Notes: generated by a model not told the origin, from the sequence alone. A stretch of 12,416 nt of DNA from Fredericiella sp038205395 (GCA_038205395.1 JBBRBX010000138.1:1-12416); one strand, 5' to 3'; shown: positions 1 to 7,374, counted from the first letter of the stretch. Translations and numbers: made by a program.

Positions 1-19
1 CAGCAATTCTCAAATTGAG
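1..19 (+). repeat. IS terminal inverted repeat, left
   Basis: This 19-base end is the reverse complement of 1661-1679 with one mismatch. Its inner 11 bases are themselves nearly palindromic (ctcaa-a/t-ttgag). It begins exactly at the window edge, so the true outer boundary could lie a few bases further out. Confidence 0.85.
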
Positions 20-283
20 TGAACAGGACAGAGGAGATGGCAATGGGGAGTTATGGGCTGGGTGAAAGAACTGCGGAATGATCGGTGAGGTCGTGTCTGG
101 ACAGCCGGCAAAGGGGTGACATGTAGCGGTTTATAGGTGGCGGACAAGCGTGGTTGGCTCCTGGGAAAGGGTGCGGCGCTGTGAAAGTGCGGGTCAGGGA
201 CGCGAGCGTAGAATCGGCGAGCGGCGCCAGGTGCAAGGCAAAGTACCGGGGGCATCAAGTGGCATGCGAACCAGTGCGCCAGG

Positions 284-1582
284 TTAGGGTGAGCCGTCGA
301 TTTCGAGGCCGTGATACATGAAGGCCATGAGTTCAGGCCAAGATGCGAAGTGCATATAGTGGGTGAGGGTGCGAATGTCGTTGAAGAACCTTTTCCTGGC
401 GCCCAAGGCTTGGCGGATGCGCTGATAGGCGGTCTCGGTTAGCGACAACGCCGTGTGCAGGAGAAAGGCGAGCAGGTTGAGCGCCAGCAGAAAGTTGGCC
501 AGATGCTGCTTGCCATGCCCAAAATTGTGTTCGAGATGATATCCGTGGTGCTTGAGCGTATTGTGATTCTCGTTCTCCGTCTTCCAGCGAGCGCGCCCCG
601 AACGCACAAGTGCGGCGACGTTCTGGTCGGTGATGCGATGATTGGTGATGAAGGTATTGTGGTAGAGCACCGCCTGCGTATCGGTGCGTGTGATGGTGAG
701 TTCGCACCAGTTTACCGGCAACGCATCGGCGCTATTGCGCAGCAGCACGTCATTGACAAAACGGTAGGTCCACACCTTGCGGTAACGACCGTTCCATGCC
801 TTGACGACGCACGGGGTGACGGCGTTGAGTCGGCTCAGTTCGTCAAGCTGCTCATACACAAACGGATGTGACTCCGGTTTACAGACCATGATGAAGTTGA
901 GGGAGTGGCTGAGCAACCAGACACAGGTTGGTTGACGGCTATGCAGATCGTCGGCCAGAATCGTCACGCTGTGCGGTGCAAAGCGCTGTGCATTCCGGTG
1001 CGTCCAGCGCTGCATGGCCGCTTGTTCACAATCCTGCTTCTCAGCACCATCTTGGGGCGTGATGAACTCAGGCTCCAGACTAACCACATAGTTGTGTTCC
1101 GGCGCAACCAGTACCGGCGCTATCACGCTGTGCAGATATAGCTTCTTGCTCCCTTGTTGCCGTTGCGAGCACTCATCACACTGGATCGCCTTGGAACTGA
1201 AAAACTGCACGCCATCCAGCGCACACAGCCATTGCCCGGCAAAACCGCGATGGTCGTCCAGTAGACCCTGCGCTGTCAGTCGCTCGAACGTCTCCCAGTA
1301 CACCTCGGCTAGTTCGCCGGGCGTCACTGGATCCAGTAGATTGCGGATCTCGTTGTCACTCGGAATTGCCGCCACCCCAAACAGACTTTGTGCATTGTCC
1401 TTCCCTTTGCGCTCGCGCATCTCAATCTGATACGCCAGAAATGACGGCGATTGCGTGAAAAATACGCTAAACGCACTCAGGCACGCATCGGTTATCGTGT
1501 ACTTCCCGTTATTCCCACCTTTGCGCAGGTCCGGAAACTGTTGTGCTCGCTCCCGCAGCCTGCTTACAAATTCCTCGAACAT
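284..1582 (-). CDS. DDE transposase (IS4-superfamily type)
   Basis: The 432-residue protein catalyses cut-and-paste movement of the surrounding element. Candidate catalytic acids are Asp123 in the stretch ALDGVQFF, Asp211/Asp212 in ILADDLHSRQP, and a Glu at 336 or 338 in RWKTENENHNTLKHHGY, which is the usual DDE spacing with the Glu far downstream. The following YHLEHNFGHG stretch and the early segment FFTQSPSFLAYQ match, from memory, a transposase group with the same conserved blocks. A CxxC pair (Cys135, Cys138) might bind a metal. The ATG at 1582 is supported by a GGGAGG Shine-Dalgarno 6 bases upstream. Length is normal for the group and no frameshift or internal stop is visible. I assign the DDE fold confidently but not the exact IS family. 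Confidence 0.92.
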   Translation of the reverse strand: MFEEFVSRLRERAQQFPDLRKGGNNGKYTITDACLSAFSVFFTQSPSFLAYQIEMRERKGKDNAQSLFGVAAIPSDNEIRNLLDPVTPGELAEVYWETFERLTAQGLLDDHRGFAGQWLCALDGVQFFSSKAIQCDECSQRQQGSKKLYLHSVIAPVLVAPEHNYVVSLEPEFITPQDGAEKQDCEQAAMQRWTHRNAQRFAPHSVTILADDLHSRQPTCVWLLSHSLNFIMVCKPESHPFVYEQLDELSRLNAVTPCVVKAWNGRYRKVWTYRFVNDVLLRNSADALPVNWCELTITRTDTQAVLYHNTFITNHRITDQNVAALVRSGRARWKTENENHNTLKHHGYHLEHNFGHGKQHLANFLLALNLLAFLLHTALSLTETAYQRIRQALGARKRFFNDIRTLTHYMHFASWPELMAFMYHGLEIDGSP

Positions 1583-1588
1583 GGTTCG

Positions 1589-1594
1589 CCTCCC
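1589..1594 (-). promoter_or_regulatory. Ribosome binding site of the transposase
   Basis: On the minus strand the bases read GGGAGG, six bases before the ATG at 1582. This is a strong Shine-Dalgarno site and decides the start. Confidence 0.7.
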
Positions 1595-1630
1595 ATCACG
1601 TATTCTATAGCTACGATCGGCGACTCGTTC

Positions 1631-1659
1631 CTAATACCTTTCCGTAAGCTTGATTCCAA
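1631..1659 (-). promoter_or_regulatory. Possible transposase promoter
   Basis: On the minus strand TTGGAA (1659-1654) and TATTAG (1636-1631) are separated by 17 bases. Each matches the sigma-70 consensus at four of six positions. The site lies inside the element just behind the right inverted repeat, where transposase promoters usually sit. The match is modest. Confidence 0.3.
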
Positions 1660-1660
1660 T

Positions 1661-1679
1661 CTCAAATTGAGAATTGCTG
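1661..1679 (-). repeat. IS terminal inverted repeat, right
   Basis: The sequence ctcaaattgagaattgctg pairs with the left end at 18 of 19 positions. Homology between the ends stops abruptly inward of the 19 bases, which fixes the inner boundary. Host sequence should start at 1680. Confidence 0.85.
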
Positions 1680-1696
1680 CCGCGCTTGCTCGCCGG

Positions 1697-1725
1697 TTGA
1701 CGCTGCTGGACGGCAGTGTTACACT
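1697..1725 (+). promoter_or_regulatory. Sigma-70-like promoter for the prenyltransferase gene
   Basis: TTGACG (1697-1702, five of six consensus positions) and TACACT (1720-1725, four of six) are separated by exactly 17 bases. Transcription would begin near 1732. That would exclude the GTG at 1716 as a start and leave the ATG at 1740 almost without a leader. The site lies entirely outside the IS, whose end is 18 bases upstream. Confidence 0.45.
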
Positions 1726-1739
1726 ATGCGCAATTGCTT

Positions 1740-2759
1740 ATGGATATTCACAACGAACCAACCGCTGAATTACCGCTGACATCGCCGCTGGGCGGGGTAG
1801 GGCTGCTGGGCAAGGGCCAGGCTGTCACCATGCCGCAGAGCCTGCTGCAAAAGGTGGCCCTTACGGCGCGCCCCGATCTGGCGCTGGCTCTGACGGCGCC
1901 CGCCATCTTCGGCGCAGCGCTGGGCTGGTGGCAGACAGGCCAATTTTCCTGGCTGATTTTCAGCTTTCTGCTGCTCGGCGTCTTTGCCACGGCGCTGGCG
2001 CACCAACTGCTCTCCACCGTCTATGACTACCGACTCGGTCTGCAGCCAGGCGCCAAAGCAGCCGACGCCCTGCCGGAGACCCCCTTTGCCTGGCTTGCCG
2101 GCAACGCCATGCCGCCCGGCTTGCTGCTGAGTGCGGGTTGGCTGCTGCTCTCGCTGGGCGCACTCAGTGCGCTCTGGTTGACCCTGCTGGTGGGCTGGCC
2201 GATCCTGTTCTTCAGCGGGCTGAGCGTGCTGCTGGTGCTGGCTTCGTTTCTGCCGCCCGTGCAGTATGCCATGCGCGGCTGGGGCATCGGCGAACTAGGC
2301 GTTGCCGTCAGCTTTGGCCTGCTGCCCCTCCTAGGCGGCTACTACACCCAGGCCAACGCCTCACTCACCCTCCTGCCGCTGCCGGCCGTGCTGCCTTTCC
2401 TGCTGCTGGTCTACCTGATCGCCTTCAACAACAATCTTGGCTCGTGGCGGCGCGACTGGCGCATCGGTAAACGCACGCTGCCGGTGCTGCTGGGTGCAGC
2501 GCGCGCCTTTGATTTGGCCGGCGGCCTGACCTGGGGCGTCTACAGCGCGCTGCTCTTTATCACCGTGCTTTCGCGGCTGCCGCTCTGGTGTCTAACCGGG
2601 CTGGCGACGCTGCCCATGGCGCTCGGCGCCTATGCCAATGTGCGCCGCCACGAGGTGCGGCCCGAAGACGGCTATCGGCTGCGCGATACGATCGCTAAGG
2701 CCACCATCGGCACCTGCCTGCTGCTCTGTGTAGCGCTCTGGATCAGCCGCGCAGGGTGA
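1740..2759 (+). CDS. MenA/UbiA-family membrane prenyltransferase, divergent active site
   Basis: This polytopic protein resembles 1,4-dihydroxy-2-naphthoate prenyltransferase (MenA), which attaches a polyprenyl chain to an aromatic ring in menaquinone synthesis. Family marks are the ARPDLALALTAPAIFGAALGWW start, GELGVAVSFGLLPLLGGYYTQ before the later helices, and NNLG...RDWRIGKRTLPVLLG. About eight hydrophobic segments are visible. The Mg-diphosphate motifs are degenerate. The place normally filled by NDxxD reads STVYD, and in the second motif the expected RDxxxD reads GSxxxD, so the first Asp of each is missing. The prenyl-transfer activity is therefore uncertain. I chose the ATG at 1740 (339 residues); GTG 1716 is longer, while homology to MenA begins at the ATG at 1830 (309 residues). 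No strong Shine-Dalgarno decides between them. The next gene starts 21 bases downstream, so the two are probably co-transcribed. Confidence 0.75.
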   Translation: MDIHNEPTAELPLTSPLGGVGLLGKGQAVTMPQSLLQKVALTARPDLALALTAPAIFGAALGWWQTGQFSWLIFSFLLLGVFATALAHQLLSTVYDYRLGLQPGAKAADALPETPFAWLAGNAMPPGLLLSAGWLLLSLGALSALWLTLLVGWPILFFSGLSVLLVLASFLPPVQYAMRGWGIGELGVAVSFGLLPLLGGYYTQANASLTLLPLPAVLPFLLLVYLIAFNNNLGSWRRDWRIGKRTLPVLLGAARAFDLAGGLTWGVYSALLFITVLSRLPLWCLTGLATLPMALGAYANVRRHEVRPEDGYRLRDTIAKATIGTCLLLCVALWISRAG

Positions 2760-2780
2760 AGTGTCCACCCGGGCCACACC

Positions 2781-3338
2781 ATGCCATCAGCCCCTGCCTC
2801 CTCCACCCCTGCTGCTGCTGTCCGGCTCACCCGTAAGGAATTTTACGACCTCACCGTCTTTTGCCGCAGCTATGCCGCCGATCTGGCACGCTACGACCAG
2901 CACCGCGTCAACCTCAAAGAGTGCTACCGCTTTAACAACTGGCTGGCACAGGTCAAGCGCTACGACAAGCTGGCGCCGGCGCTGGCAAGCCTGCAGCCTG
3001 CTCGCCCCGTAGCGCGTTGGCAGATCATGGTGCTGCTGGCCGTCATCTGGCTGATTCTGTGGCTGGCCCTGCCGGGGCGGGTGGACCGCGCCTGGATGAC
3101 CGCCATCCTCATGGGCGGCGCAGGGACCATCGTCGTCACGCTCTTTGTTCCTGAATCGCTCTACGGCACGACGATGGAGCTGCTGGACGGCAAGGTGCTG
3201 CGCGTGGTGGATGCGCTGCTCGCCCTGCTCGCCAAGGGAGAGATGGGTTTCAGCGAGGCGGCCTACTTTCAGGTCAAGGAGAATCTGACCGCGGCGCGCG
3301 AAGAGCTGCGGCTGCAGATCGACCTGGCGCACCGCTGA
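2781..3338 (+). CDS. Unrecognised protein with two membrane segments
   Basis: The 185-residue protein has no family I can name. Residues 1-15 are a Pro/Ala/Ser-rich tail. Residues 16-65 are charged and probably helical, with many Tyr, Arg and Lys. Hydrophobic segments follow at about 81-98 and 104-124, joined by a very short turn, so they form a hairpin. Residues 125-185 are amphipathic, ending in a charged helix (VKENLTAAREELRLQIDLAHR region). Both large soluble parts would lie on the same side of the membrane. It follows the prenyltransferase gene by 21 bases in the same direction, which suggests one transcript. No clear Shine-Dalgarno is seen before its ATG, so translation may be coupled. 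Codon use is like its neighbours and the reading frame is intact. It converges on the ABC gene 45 bases downstream. Confidence 0.7.
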   Translation: MPSAPASSTPAAAVRLTRKEFYDLTVFCRSYAADLARYDQHRVNLKECYRFNNWLAQVKRYDKLAPALASLQPARPVARWQIMVLLAVIWLILWLALPGRVDRAWMTAILMGGAGTIVVTLFVPESLYGTTMELLDGKVLRVVDALLALLAKGEMGFSEAAYFQVKENLTAAREELRLQIDLAHR

Positions 3339-3383
3339 GTTGCCACGCTGCAAGCTGCCTGCTGTATGCCGGCGGATTGCGCG

Positions 3384-5243
3384 CTACAGCCGCGCAAAGA
3401 TGTCGCGGTAGGCTGCCGACTGCTTCATCAGCTCCTCGTGCGTGCCGGCGGCGGCCACCCGCCCCTTGCGCAGCACGACAATCTTGTCCGCCCAACGAAT
3501 CTGCGAGAGCCGGTGCGTGATCAGAATGGTCGTACGGCCGGCGCTGGCGCGCTCGATGGCGCGCTGAATCTGGTCTTCGGTGGCGCTGTCGATAGCGCTG
3601 GTTGAGTCGTCCAGGATGAGGATGGCAGGGTCGGTGAGAAAGGCGCGCGCCAGTGCAATGCGCTGGCGCTGGCCGCCGGAGAGGGTGACGCCGCGCTGGC
3701 CGACCAGCGTGTCGTAGCCGTCGGGAAAGCTGTTGATAAAGTCGTGCGCCTGCGCCGCCTGGGCTGCGGCTTCGATTTCGCTGCGGCTGGCTCCCGGTTT
3801 GCCGAAGGCGATGTTGTCGGCGATGGAACGGCTGAAGAGAAAGATGTCCTGCTCGATAATGGAAATCTGGCGGCGCAGGGCGGCCAAGCTCCAATCGCGC
3901 ACATCCACCCCATCCACCAGAATGCGTCCCTGGTTAACATCGTAGATGCGGTTGAGCAACTTAGCGATCGTGCTCTTGCCGCTGCCGGTCTGGCCAACCA
4001 GCGCCAGCGTCTGCCCGGCTTCCAGGTCAAAGCTCACGTCAGTCAGTGCCGCGGCCGATTGGCTGTGGCTGTCGCCGTTCCTCTCTGCGCCATTGCGGCT
4101 GAACTTGTTATTGCCGCTCTCCTCGCCGCTGCTGCCGCTGTTTCCAGTTTTGCTGCTGCTGCCGGTGTCATAGGCAAAGGTGACGCCTTCAAAGCGCATG
4201 GCCCCGCGCATGGACGCCTCATAGCCAGCCACATTTTGGTCGAGATCGGGCGAATGGCGGATCAATTCCAGGATGCGGCGCGCGCTGGAGGCGCCGGAGG
4301 CCATCTGCGAATAGGCAAAGAGGGAGGTGAAGACGGGAAAATCAAACAGCAAAATCAGCCCCATATAGGCGACCACGTCACCGATGCTGATCGTCCCGGC
4401 GGTATAAAGCGCCAGCGCATGCCAAAGGGCAAAGCCTGTCGCCAGCCCCAGCAGCAGCAGCGGCAGAAAGCGCGCCTCGACCCGTCCCTGGTCGATCAAG
4501 GCGTCGCGCACATTTGTGGCGTTCTGAGCAAAGCGCTTCACCTCGGCCTCTTCTTGGGCCGCGCCCTTGACCGTCTCGATACCGTCGATGGCCTCCGCCA
4601 ACCCGCCGTTCATCACCCCAAAGGTGTGGCGCACCGCCGCCGTCACCGGCTGCAGGTCGCGCAGATAGAAGACCATTGCAATCAGATAGGAGACGGCAAA
4701 GAGCAGCGGCGTCACGATCAGGCTGGGCGCATAGCGCGGGGCGGCGATGATGGGCATCAGCAAAAAGACGGCAGAACCAATCACCAGATTAAAGCCGGGC
4801 GCCATCATCAAGGCCAGTTCGCGCACATCATTGGTGGCGCGCGCCATAATCTCGCCGGTGGGGCGCAGATCATGGAAGCCCATGCTCTTGCCCAGCAGCG
4901 AGCCGTACAGTTCCTTGCGCGCATCCCGCTCCAGCCGCTGGCCCAGCACTTCGCTGCCGAAGTTGCGCGCCAGCTGCAGCCCCGACCGCAGCGCCTGGCT
5001 GGCGGCCAGCAGCAGCACCGTCGTGAGCAGCACCTGCAGGTTGGGCGTGGGTGCGGTGACGGCGTCGAAGGCCCGGCCGGTGAAGATGGGGACGGCGGCG
5101 GCCAGCGCGGCATTGCCGGCGGCCCCCAGCACAATCAGCAGCACGATGGGCCAGTTGCGGCGCACATGCGAAAAGACCCAGCGCAGCGGCCCGCGCGTGT
5201 CGGTCGTCCACGCTTGATTTACAACAAACTCACTCTTGAGCAT
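3384..5243 (-). CDS. ABC exporter half-transporter (MsbA/MdlB type)
   Basis: The protein fuses a six-helix exporter membrane domain (about residues 1-325) to an ATP-binding domain (about 348-619) and should act as a dimer in the inner membrane, pumping a lipid, glycan or drug outward. Visible motifs (numbered from the ATG) are the A-loop Tyr358 in FAYD, Walker A GQTGSGKST at 417-425, Q-loop Gln465, signature LSGGQ at 521-525, Walker B ILILDD at 541-546, D-loop SAID and H-loop His577. The residue after Walker B is Asp546 rather than the usual catalytic Glu, as in the weak site of heterodimeric exporters. A Ser/Gly/Asn-rich insert of about 36 residues splits the ATP-binding domain after the A-loop. 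The ATG at 5243 is preferred; an in-frame TTG at 5255 has an AGGA 13 bases upstream. The DUF2723 gene ends only 27 bases before the ATG, so this is an operon. The substrate is not evident. Confidence 0.92.
   Translation of the reverse strand: MLKSEFVVNQAWTTDTRGPLRWVFSHVRRNWPIVLLIVLGAAGNAALAAAVPIFTGRAFDAVTAPTPNLQVLLTTVLLLAASQALRSGLQLARNFGSEVLGQRLERDARKELYGSLLGKSMGFHDLRPTGEIMARATNDVRELALMMAPGFNLVIGSAVFLLMPIIAAPRYAPSLIVTPLLFAVSYLIAMVFYLRDLQPVTAAVRHTFGVMNGGLAEAIDGIETVKGAAQEEAEVKRFAQNATNVRDALIDQGRVEARFLPLLLLGLATGFALWHALALYTAGTISIGDVVAYMGLILLFDFPVFTSLFAYSQMASGASSARRILELIRHSPDLDQNVAGYEASMRGAMRFEGVTFAYDTGSSSKTGNSGSSGEESGNNKFSRNGAERNGDSHSQSAAALTDVSFDLEAGQTLALVGQTGSGKSTIAKLLNRIYDVNQGRILVDGVDVRDWSLAALRRQISIIEQDIFLFSRSIADNIAFGKPGASRSEIEAAAQAAQAHDFINSFPDGYDTLVGQRGVTLSGGQRQRIALARAFLTDPAILILDDSTSAIDSATEDQIQRAIERASAGRTTILITHRLSQIRWADKIVVLRKGRVAAAGTHEELMKQSAAYRDIFARL
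4053..4166 (-). other. Low-complexity Ser/Gly/Asn insert in the ABC nucleotide-binding domain
   Basis: Residues about 360-397 of the ABC protein are almost wholly Ser, Gly, Asn, Glu and Lys. Exporters normally have only a handful of residues between the A-loop tyrosine and the start of the next strand (here ALTDVSFDLEAG). The frame stays open and the core motifs on both sides are intact, so this is an in-frame expansion and not an assembly break. Confidence 0.75.
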
Positions 5244-5270
5244 AGATGGTCTCAACGATCCGAAACATTC

Positions 5271-7352
5271 CTACGGCGAATCAGGCAAATCTGCCGGTAA
5301 CTTGAACTCCAGCGCCAGGTCGATTGCCGGCGCCAGCAGTGTGGCCTGCGGGCCGCTGTACATCCCCACCAGCAGGCGTGCCGGTATCGCGCCGGCAGGC
5401 AGTGTGATCGTGTGGCGGTCGAGCAGCAGTTCGCCCGGCTTCCACAGGCTGGTCGGGTAGAAGTCGCCCCCCGCCCGCCGGTCGTCCTGGCCCAGCTTGC
5501 TGCCGGCGGCGTCGAACAATTGCACAGTCGTCGTATAGTCGCCCGCCACCGATGCGTCCACCCGCCACTGCAACGTGACCGTGACCCCGGCGCTCCCGGA
5601 AGCGGCAGGCTGTATATCATACCCCAACAGGTACAGCGGCCCATAAGCTGCATCCACCATAACGGCAGGCGGCGCGGACGCAGCGGGGCCAAGCACGGCC
5701 ACCAGCGGCGGCGCAGCCGGCGCCAGCGCAAAGCGCGCCTCCAACCCTTCCATCGGCTTGATCAGATAGACCGGCTGCGGCGGCTGCGCAGTGCTGCCCG
5801 CGTCCAGGGCCGTCTGAACGGTGGCGCCGATGTCGGCAAAGCGGGTGTCGGGCGCGATCAGCGGGAAGAGACCGCTGCTGCCCACGGCGCGGCCTTCAAT
5901 GGTTTGCAGATAGAAGAGCGGCACGATCTCGTTGCGGTCATTGCTCACAAGCAGCGCATTCGGCGCCGGCTCGGCGGCCAGAATGGCCTCCCACATGGCG
6001 CGCGCGCCGGCGCTCTCGGCCTGCAGTTGCTGCACTAGCGGGGTGTACTGGCGCCACAACTGCACCGGCAGCCAGAAGAGCGCAAGCAGGATGAGCGTGC
6101 TAAGCCAGCGCACTGCCGGCAGAACGGCCTGTCCCTGATCCGCCTCCTCCCTGGCCTCCTGCCTAGCTCCAGCCCACTGGAAAGCGGCGCCGATGCCGGC
6201 CGCGCCGAAGCCGATCCAGATGCAGGCCATCAAGTAGAGGGGGATATAGTAAACAAAAATATCGTCGATGGCATAAAAGAGATTGAACGTCTGCTGCAGC
6301 AGCACGTAGCTGAGCGTGAGCGCCAGCAGCGGGATGCGGCGGCCAATCTGTCCACGGCGCAGCAGCACCGCCAGCCCTATGACCAGCAGCAGCAGCCCCG
6401 GCCATTCCAGGTGGCGCAGCCAAAGCAGCAGCGCCGTGGGCAGATTGGCCGCCGCCTGCGCCGGGCTGTAAAAGCCCACCGATATGGAGCGGCCCGTCAC
6501 AAAATCCACAAACGAACGCCAGCCCGGTGTGTAGAGCGAAAGCACGCCGTCGCCCAGCCGCTGATGATACCAGGGCGAAGCATCCGGTCCGCTGCGCAGC
6601 GGGATATAGAGATAGAGCAGGAAGGGGAGCAGAAACGCGGGCAGCGCCCACAACCAGGCGCGCAGCGGGCGCCACCAGTTGGGATTGGCGAGAAAGAGAT
6701 AGAGCAGCAGCGGCGGGACGAGCAGGGCCGTCGTGGCGTGATGGCTGAAGGAGAGGCCCAACAGCATGGCCAGCCGCGCCAGCCGCCCCTGCCCGCCGTC
6801 CGGCGGCGCGCCCACCAGGCTGTCCCCCACCTGGCTATCCCCTATCAGGCTGCCCGCCGCCAGCAGAATGGCGACCACAAAGAGAAGATGGAGGCTGTAG
6901 ACCTCGGCCTGCACGCTTTGGGTGCGCAGGGTGGGGTTGGCGACCAGAAAGGCCACCGCCACCCCGGCGGCCAGGCGCGCCGTCAGCGGCGTCCCCGGCA
7001 ACCAGGGACGCAGAAATAGGTAGAAGAGTCCCGCCGCCGCCGCCGTAAACAGGGCGCTAAGCGCGTTGAGTGCGAAGGAAGGCGCCACCCCCACCAGCGC
7101 CAGCAGATGCTGCCACAGCCCACCCACCAGCAGATAGAGCGGGTAGCCGGTGGGATGCGCTAGCCCCCAGCGCCAGGCGGCGAAATGAAACTCGCCGGCG
7201 TCGCCGGGCAGCAGGTCGCGCACCACATCGCGCAGCAGCAGCCCCAAGGTGACGGCGGCGATCAAGAGGGCGATCTCTCGTTCGCGGCGGCCGGAGCTGA
7301 TCGGCGTCGGGGGAGTAAGCGGGCTGGATTTGACCGGGTTGGATTTGACCAT
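5271..7352 (-). CDS. DUF2723 membrane glycosyltransferase (TMEM260-related)
   Basis: The 693-residue polytopic protein belongs to the DUF2723 family, related to human TMEM260, a protein O-mannosyltransferase. Members have a GT-C-like fold and are thought to use lipid-linked sugars outside the cytoplasm. The family block is clear: PGDAGEFHFAAWRWGLAHP at 49-67 followed by TGYPLYLL, with Asp51 and Glu54 in the first external loop as likely catalytic acids. About ten or more hydrophobic segments fill residues 27-440. Residues about 440-560 are soluble. Residues about 563-693 form an added beta-rich module. The ATG at 7352 has only a weak AGGT near it. A 15-base tandem duplication lies in the first ten codons. 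Its neighbours, the divergent polyprenyl-phosphate mannose synthase and the downstream ABC exporter, fit a role in surface glycosylation. The acceptor and the sugar are unknown. Confidence 0.85.
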   Translation of the reverse strand: MVKSNPVKSSPLTPPTPISSGRREREIALLIAAVTLGLLLRDVVRDLLPGDAGEFHFAAWRWGLAHPTGYPLYLLVGGLWQHLLALVGVAPSFALNALSALFTAAAAGLFYLFLRPWLPGTPLTARLAAGVAVAFLVANPTLRTQSVQAEVYSLHLLFVVAILLAAGSLIGDSQVGDSLVGAPPDGGQGRLARLAMLLGLSFSHHATTALLVPPLLLYLFLANPNWWRPLRAWLWALPAFLLPFLLYLYIPLRSGPDASPWYHQRLGDGVLSLYTPGWRSFVDFVTGRSISVGFYSPAQAAANLPTALLLWLRHLEWPGLLLLVIGLAVLLRRGQIGRRIPLLALTLSYVLLQQTFNLFYAIDDIFVYYIPLYLMACIWIGFGAAGIGAAFQWAGARQEAREEADQGQAVLPAVRWLSTLILLALFWLPVQLWRQYTPLVQQLQAESAGARAMWEAILAAEPAPNALLVSNDRNEIVPLFYLQTIEGRAVGSSGLFPLIAPDTRFADIGATVQTALDAGSTAQPPQPVYLIKPMEGLEARFALAPAAPPLVAVLGPAASAPPAVMVDAAYGPLYLLGYDIQPAASGSAGVTVTLQWRVDASVAGDYTTTVQLFDAAGSKLGQDDRRAGGDFYPTSLWKPGELLLDRHTITLPAGAIPARLLVGMYSGPQATLLAPAIDLALEFKLPADLPDSP
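5274..5666 (-). other. C-terminal beta-sandwich module of the DUF2723 protein
   Basis: Residues about 563-693 contain no membrane segment and show alternating beta-strand patterning: LYLLGYDIQ, VTVTLQWRV, TTVQLFDAAGSKLGQ, DFYPTSLWKPGELLLDRH, then ARLLVGMYS. From memory, the pattern LLGYD...LYW...V.L.D..G...Q.D...G..YPT..W..GE is common at the ends of membrane glycosyltransferases in Chloroflexota. It may contact a sugar or the acceptor; this role is inferred. Confidence 0.6.
7321..7350 (+). repeat. 15-bp tandem duplication at the start of the DUF2723 gene
   Basis: Units 7321-7335 and 7336-7350 differ at one base (gggctggatttgacc and gggttggatttgacc). On the minus strand they encode the repeated pentads VKSNP and VKSSP at residues 2-11 of the DUF2723 protein. 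On the plus strand each unit ends with a TTGACC hexamer; the second copy supplies the -35-like box of the mannose synthase promoter. Confidence 0.8.
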
Positions 7353-7374
7353 ACCTATAAAAGTACCTGATAAT
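7345..7374 (+). promoter_or_regulatory. Sigma-70-like promoter for the polyprenyl-phosphate mannose synthase
   Basis: TTGACC (7345-7350) and GATAAT (7369-7374) each match consensus at five of six positions, with an 18-base spacer. Transcription would start near 7381, leaving a leader of about 25 bases that holds the Shine-Dalgarno. The -35 box lies within the first codons of the divergent DUF2723 gene, so both genes share control sequence. A matching promoter for the minus strand was not evident. Confidence 0.5.

Larger units (their letters stand above)
1..1679 (-). mobile_element. Complete insertion sequence, single DDE transposase
   Basis: The element is delimited by a 19-bp imperfect terminal inverted repeat (1-19 and 1661-1679, 18 of 19 positions matching) around one intact 432-codon transposase gene on the minus strand. 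About 260 bases between the left repeat and the transposase stop hold no convincing gene; the short frames there lack family features. The left repeat begins at the first base of the window, so neither the flanking base nor a target-site duplication can be checked on that side. An intact frame and nearly perfect ends suggest recent mobility. The right end lies 18 bases before the -35-like box of the prenyltransferase gene. Confidence 0.85.

Noticed and set aside
10..258. Short minus-strand frame of 82 codons near the left IS end
   Set aside because: Its composition is Pro/His/Arg-rich without pattern, it lies downstream of the transposase inside the element, and it has no supporting start signal.
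3339..3383. Search for a terminator between the two convergent genes
   Set aside because: No stem of useful length followed by a T-run was found on either strand.
4447..4465. CAG-type triplet runs here and near 6387
   Set aside because: They correspond to Leu codons in membrane segments on the coding strand and are short and imperfect, so they look like codon bias and not a microsatellite.
3744..5300. 518-codon open frame on the plus strand
   Set aside because: It lies antisense to the ABC exporter, is rich in Gln, His, Arg and Gly without any domain pattern, and the opposite strand carries every ABC motif. Long antisense frames are expected at this GC content.
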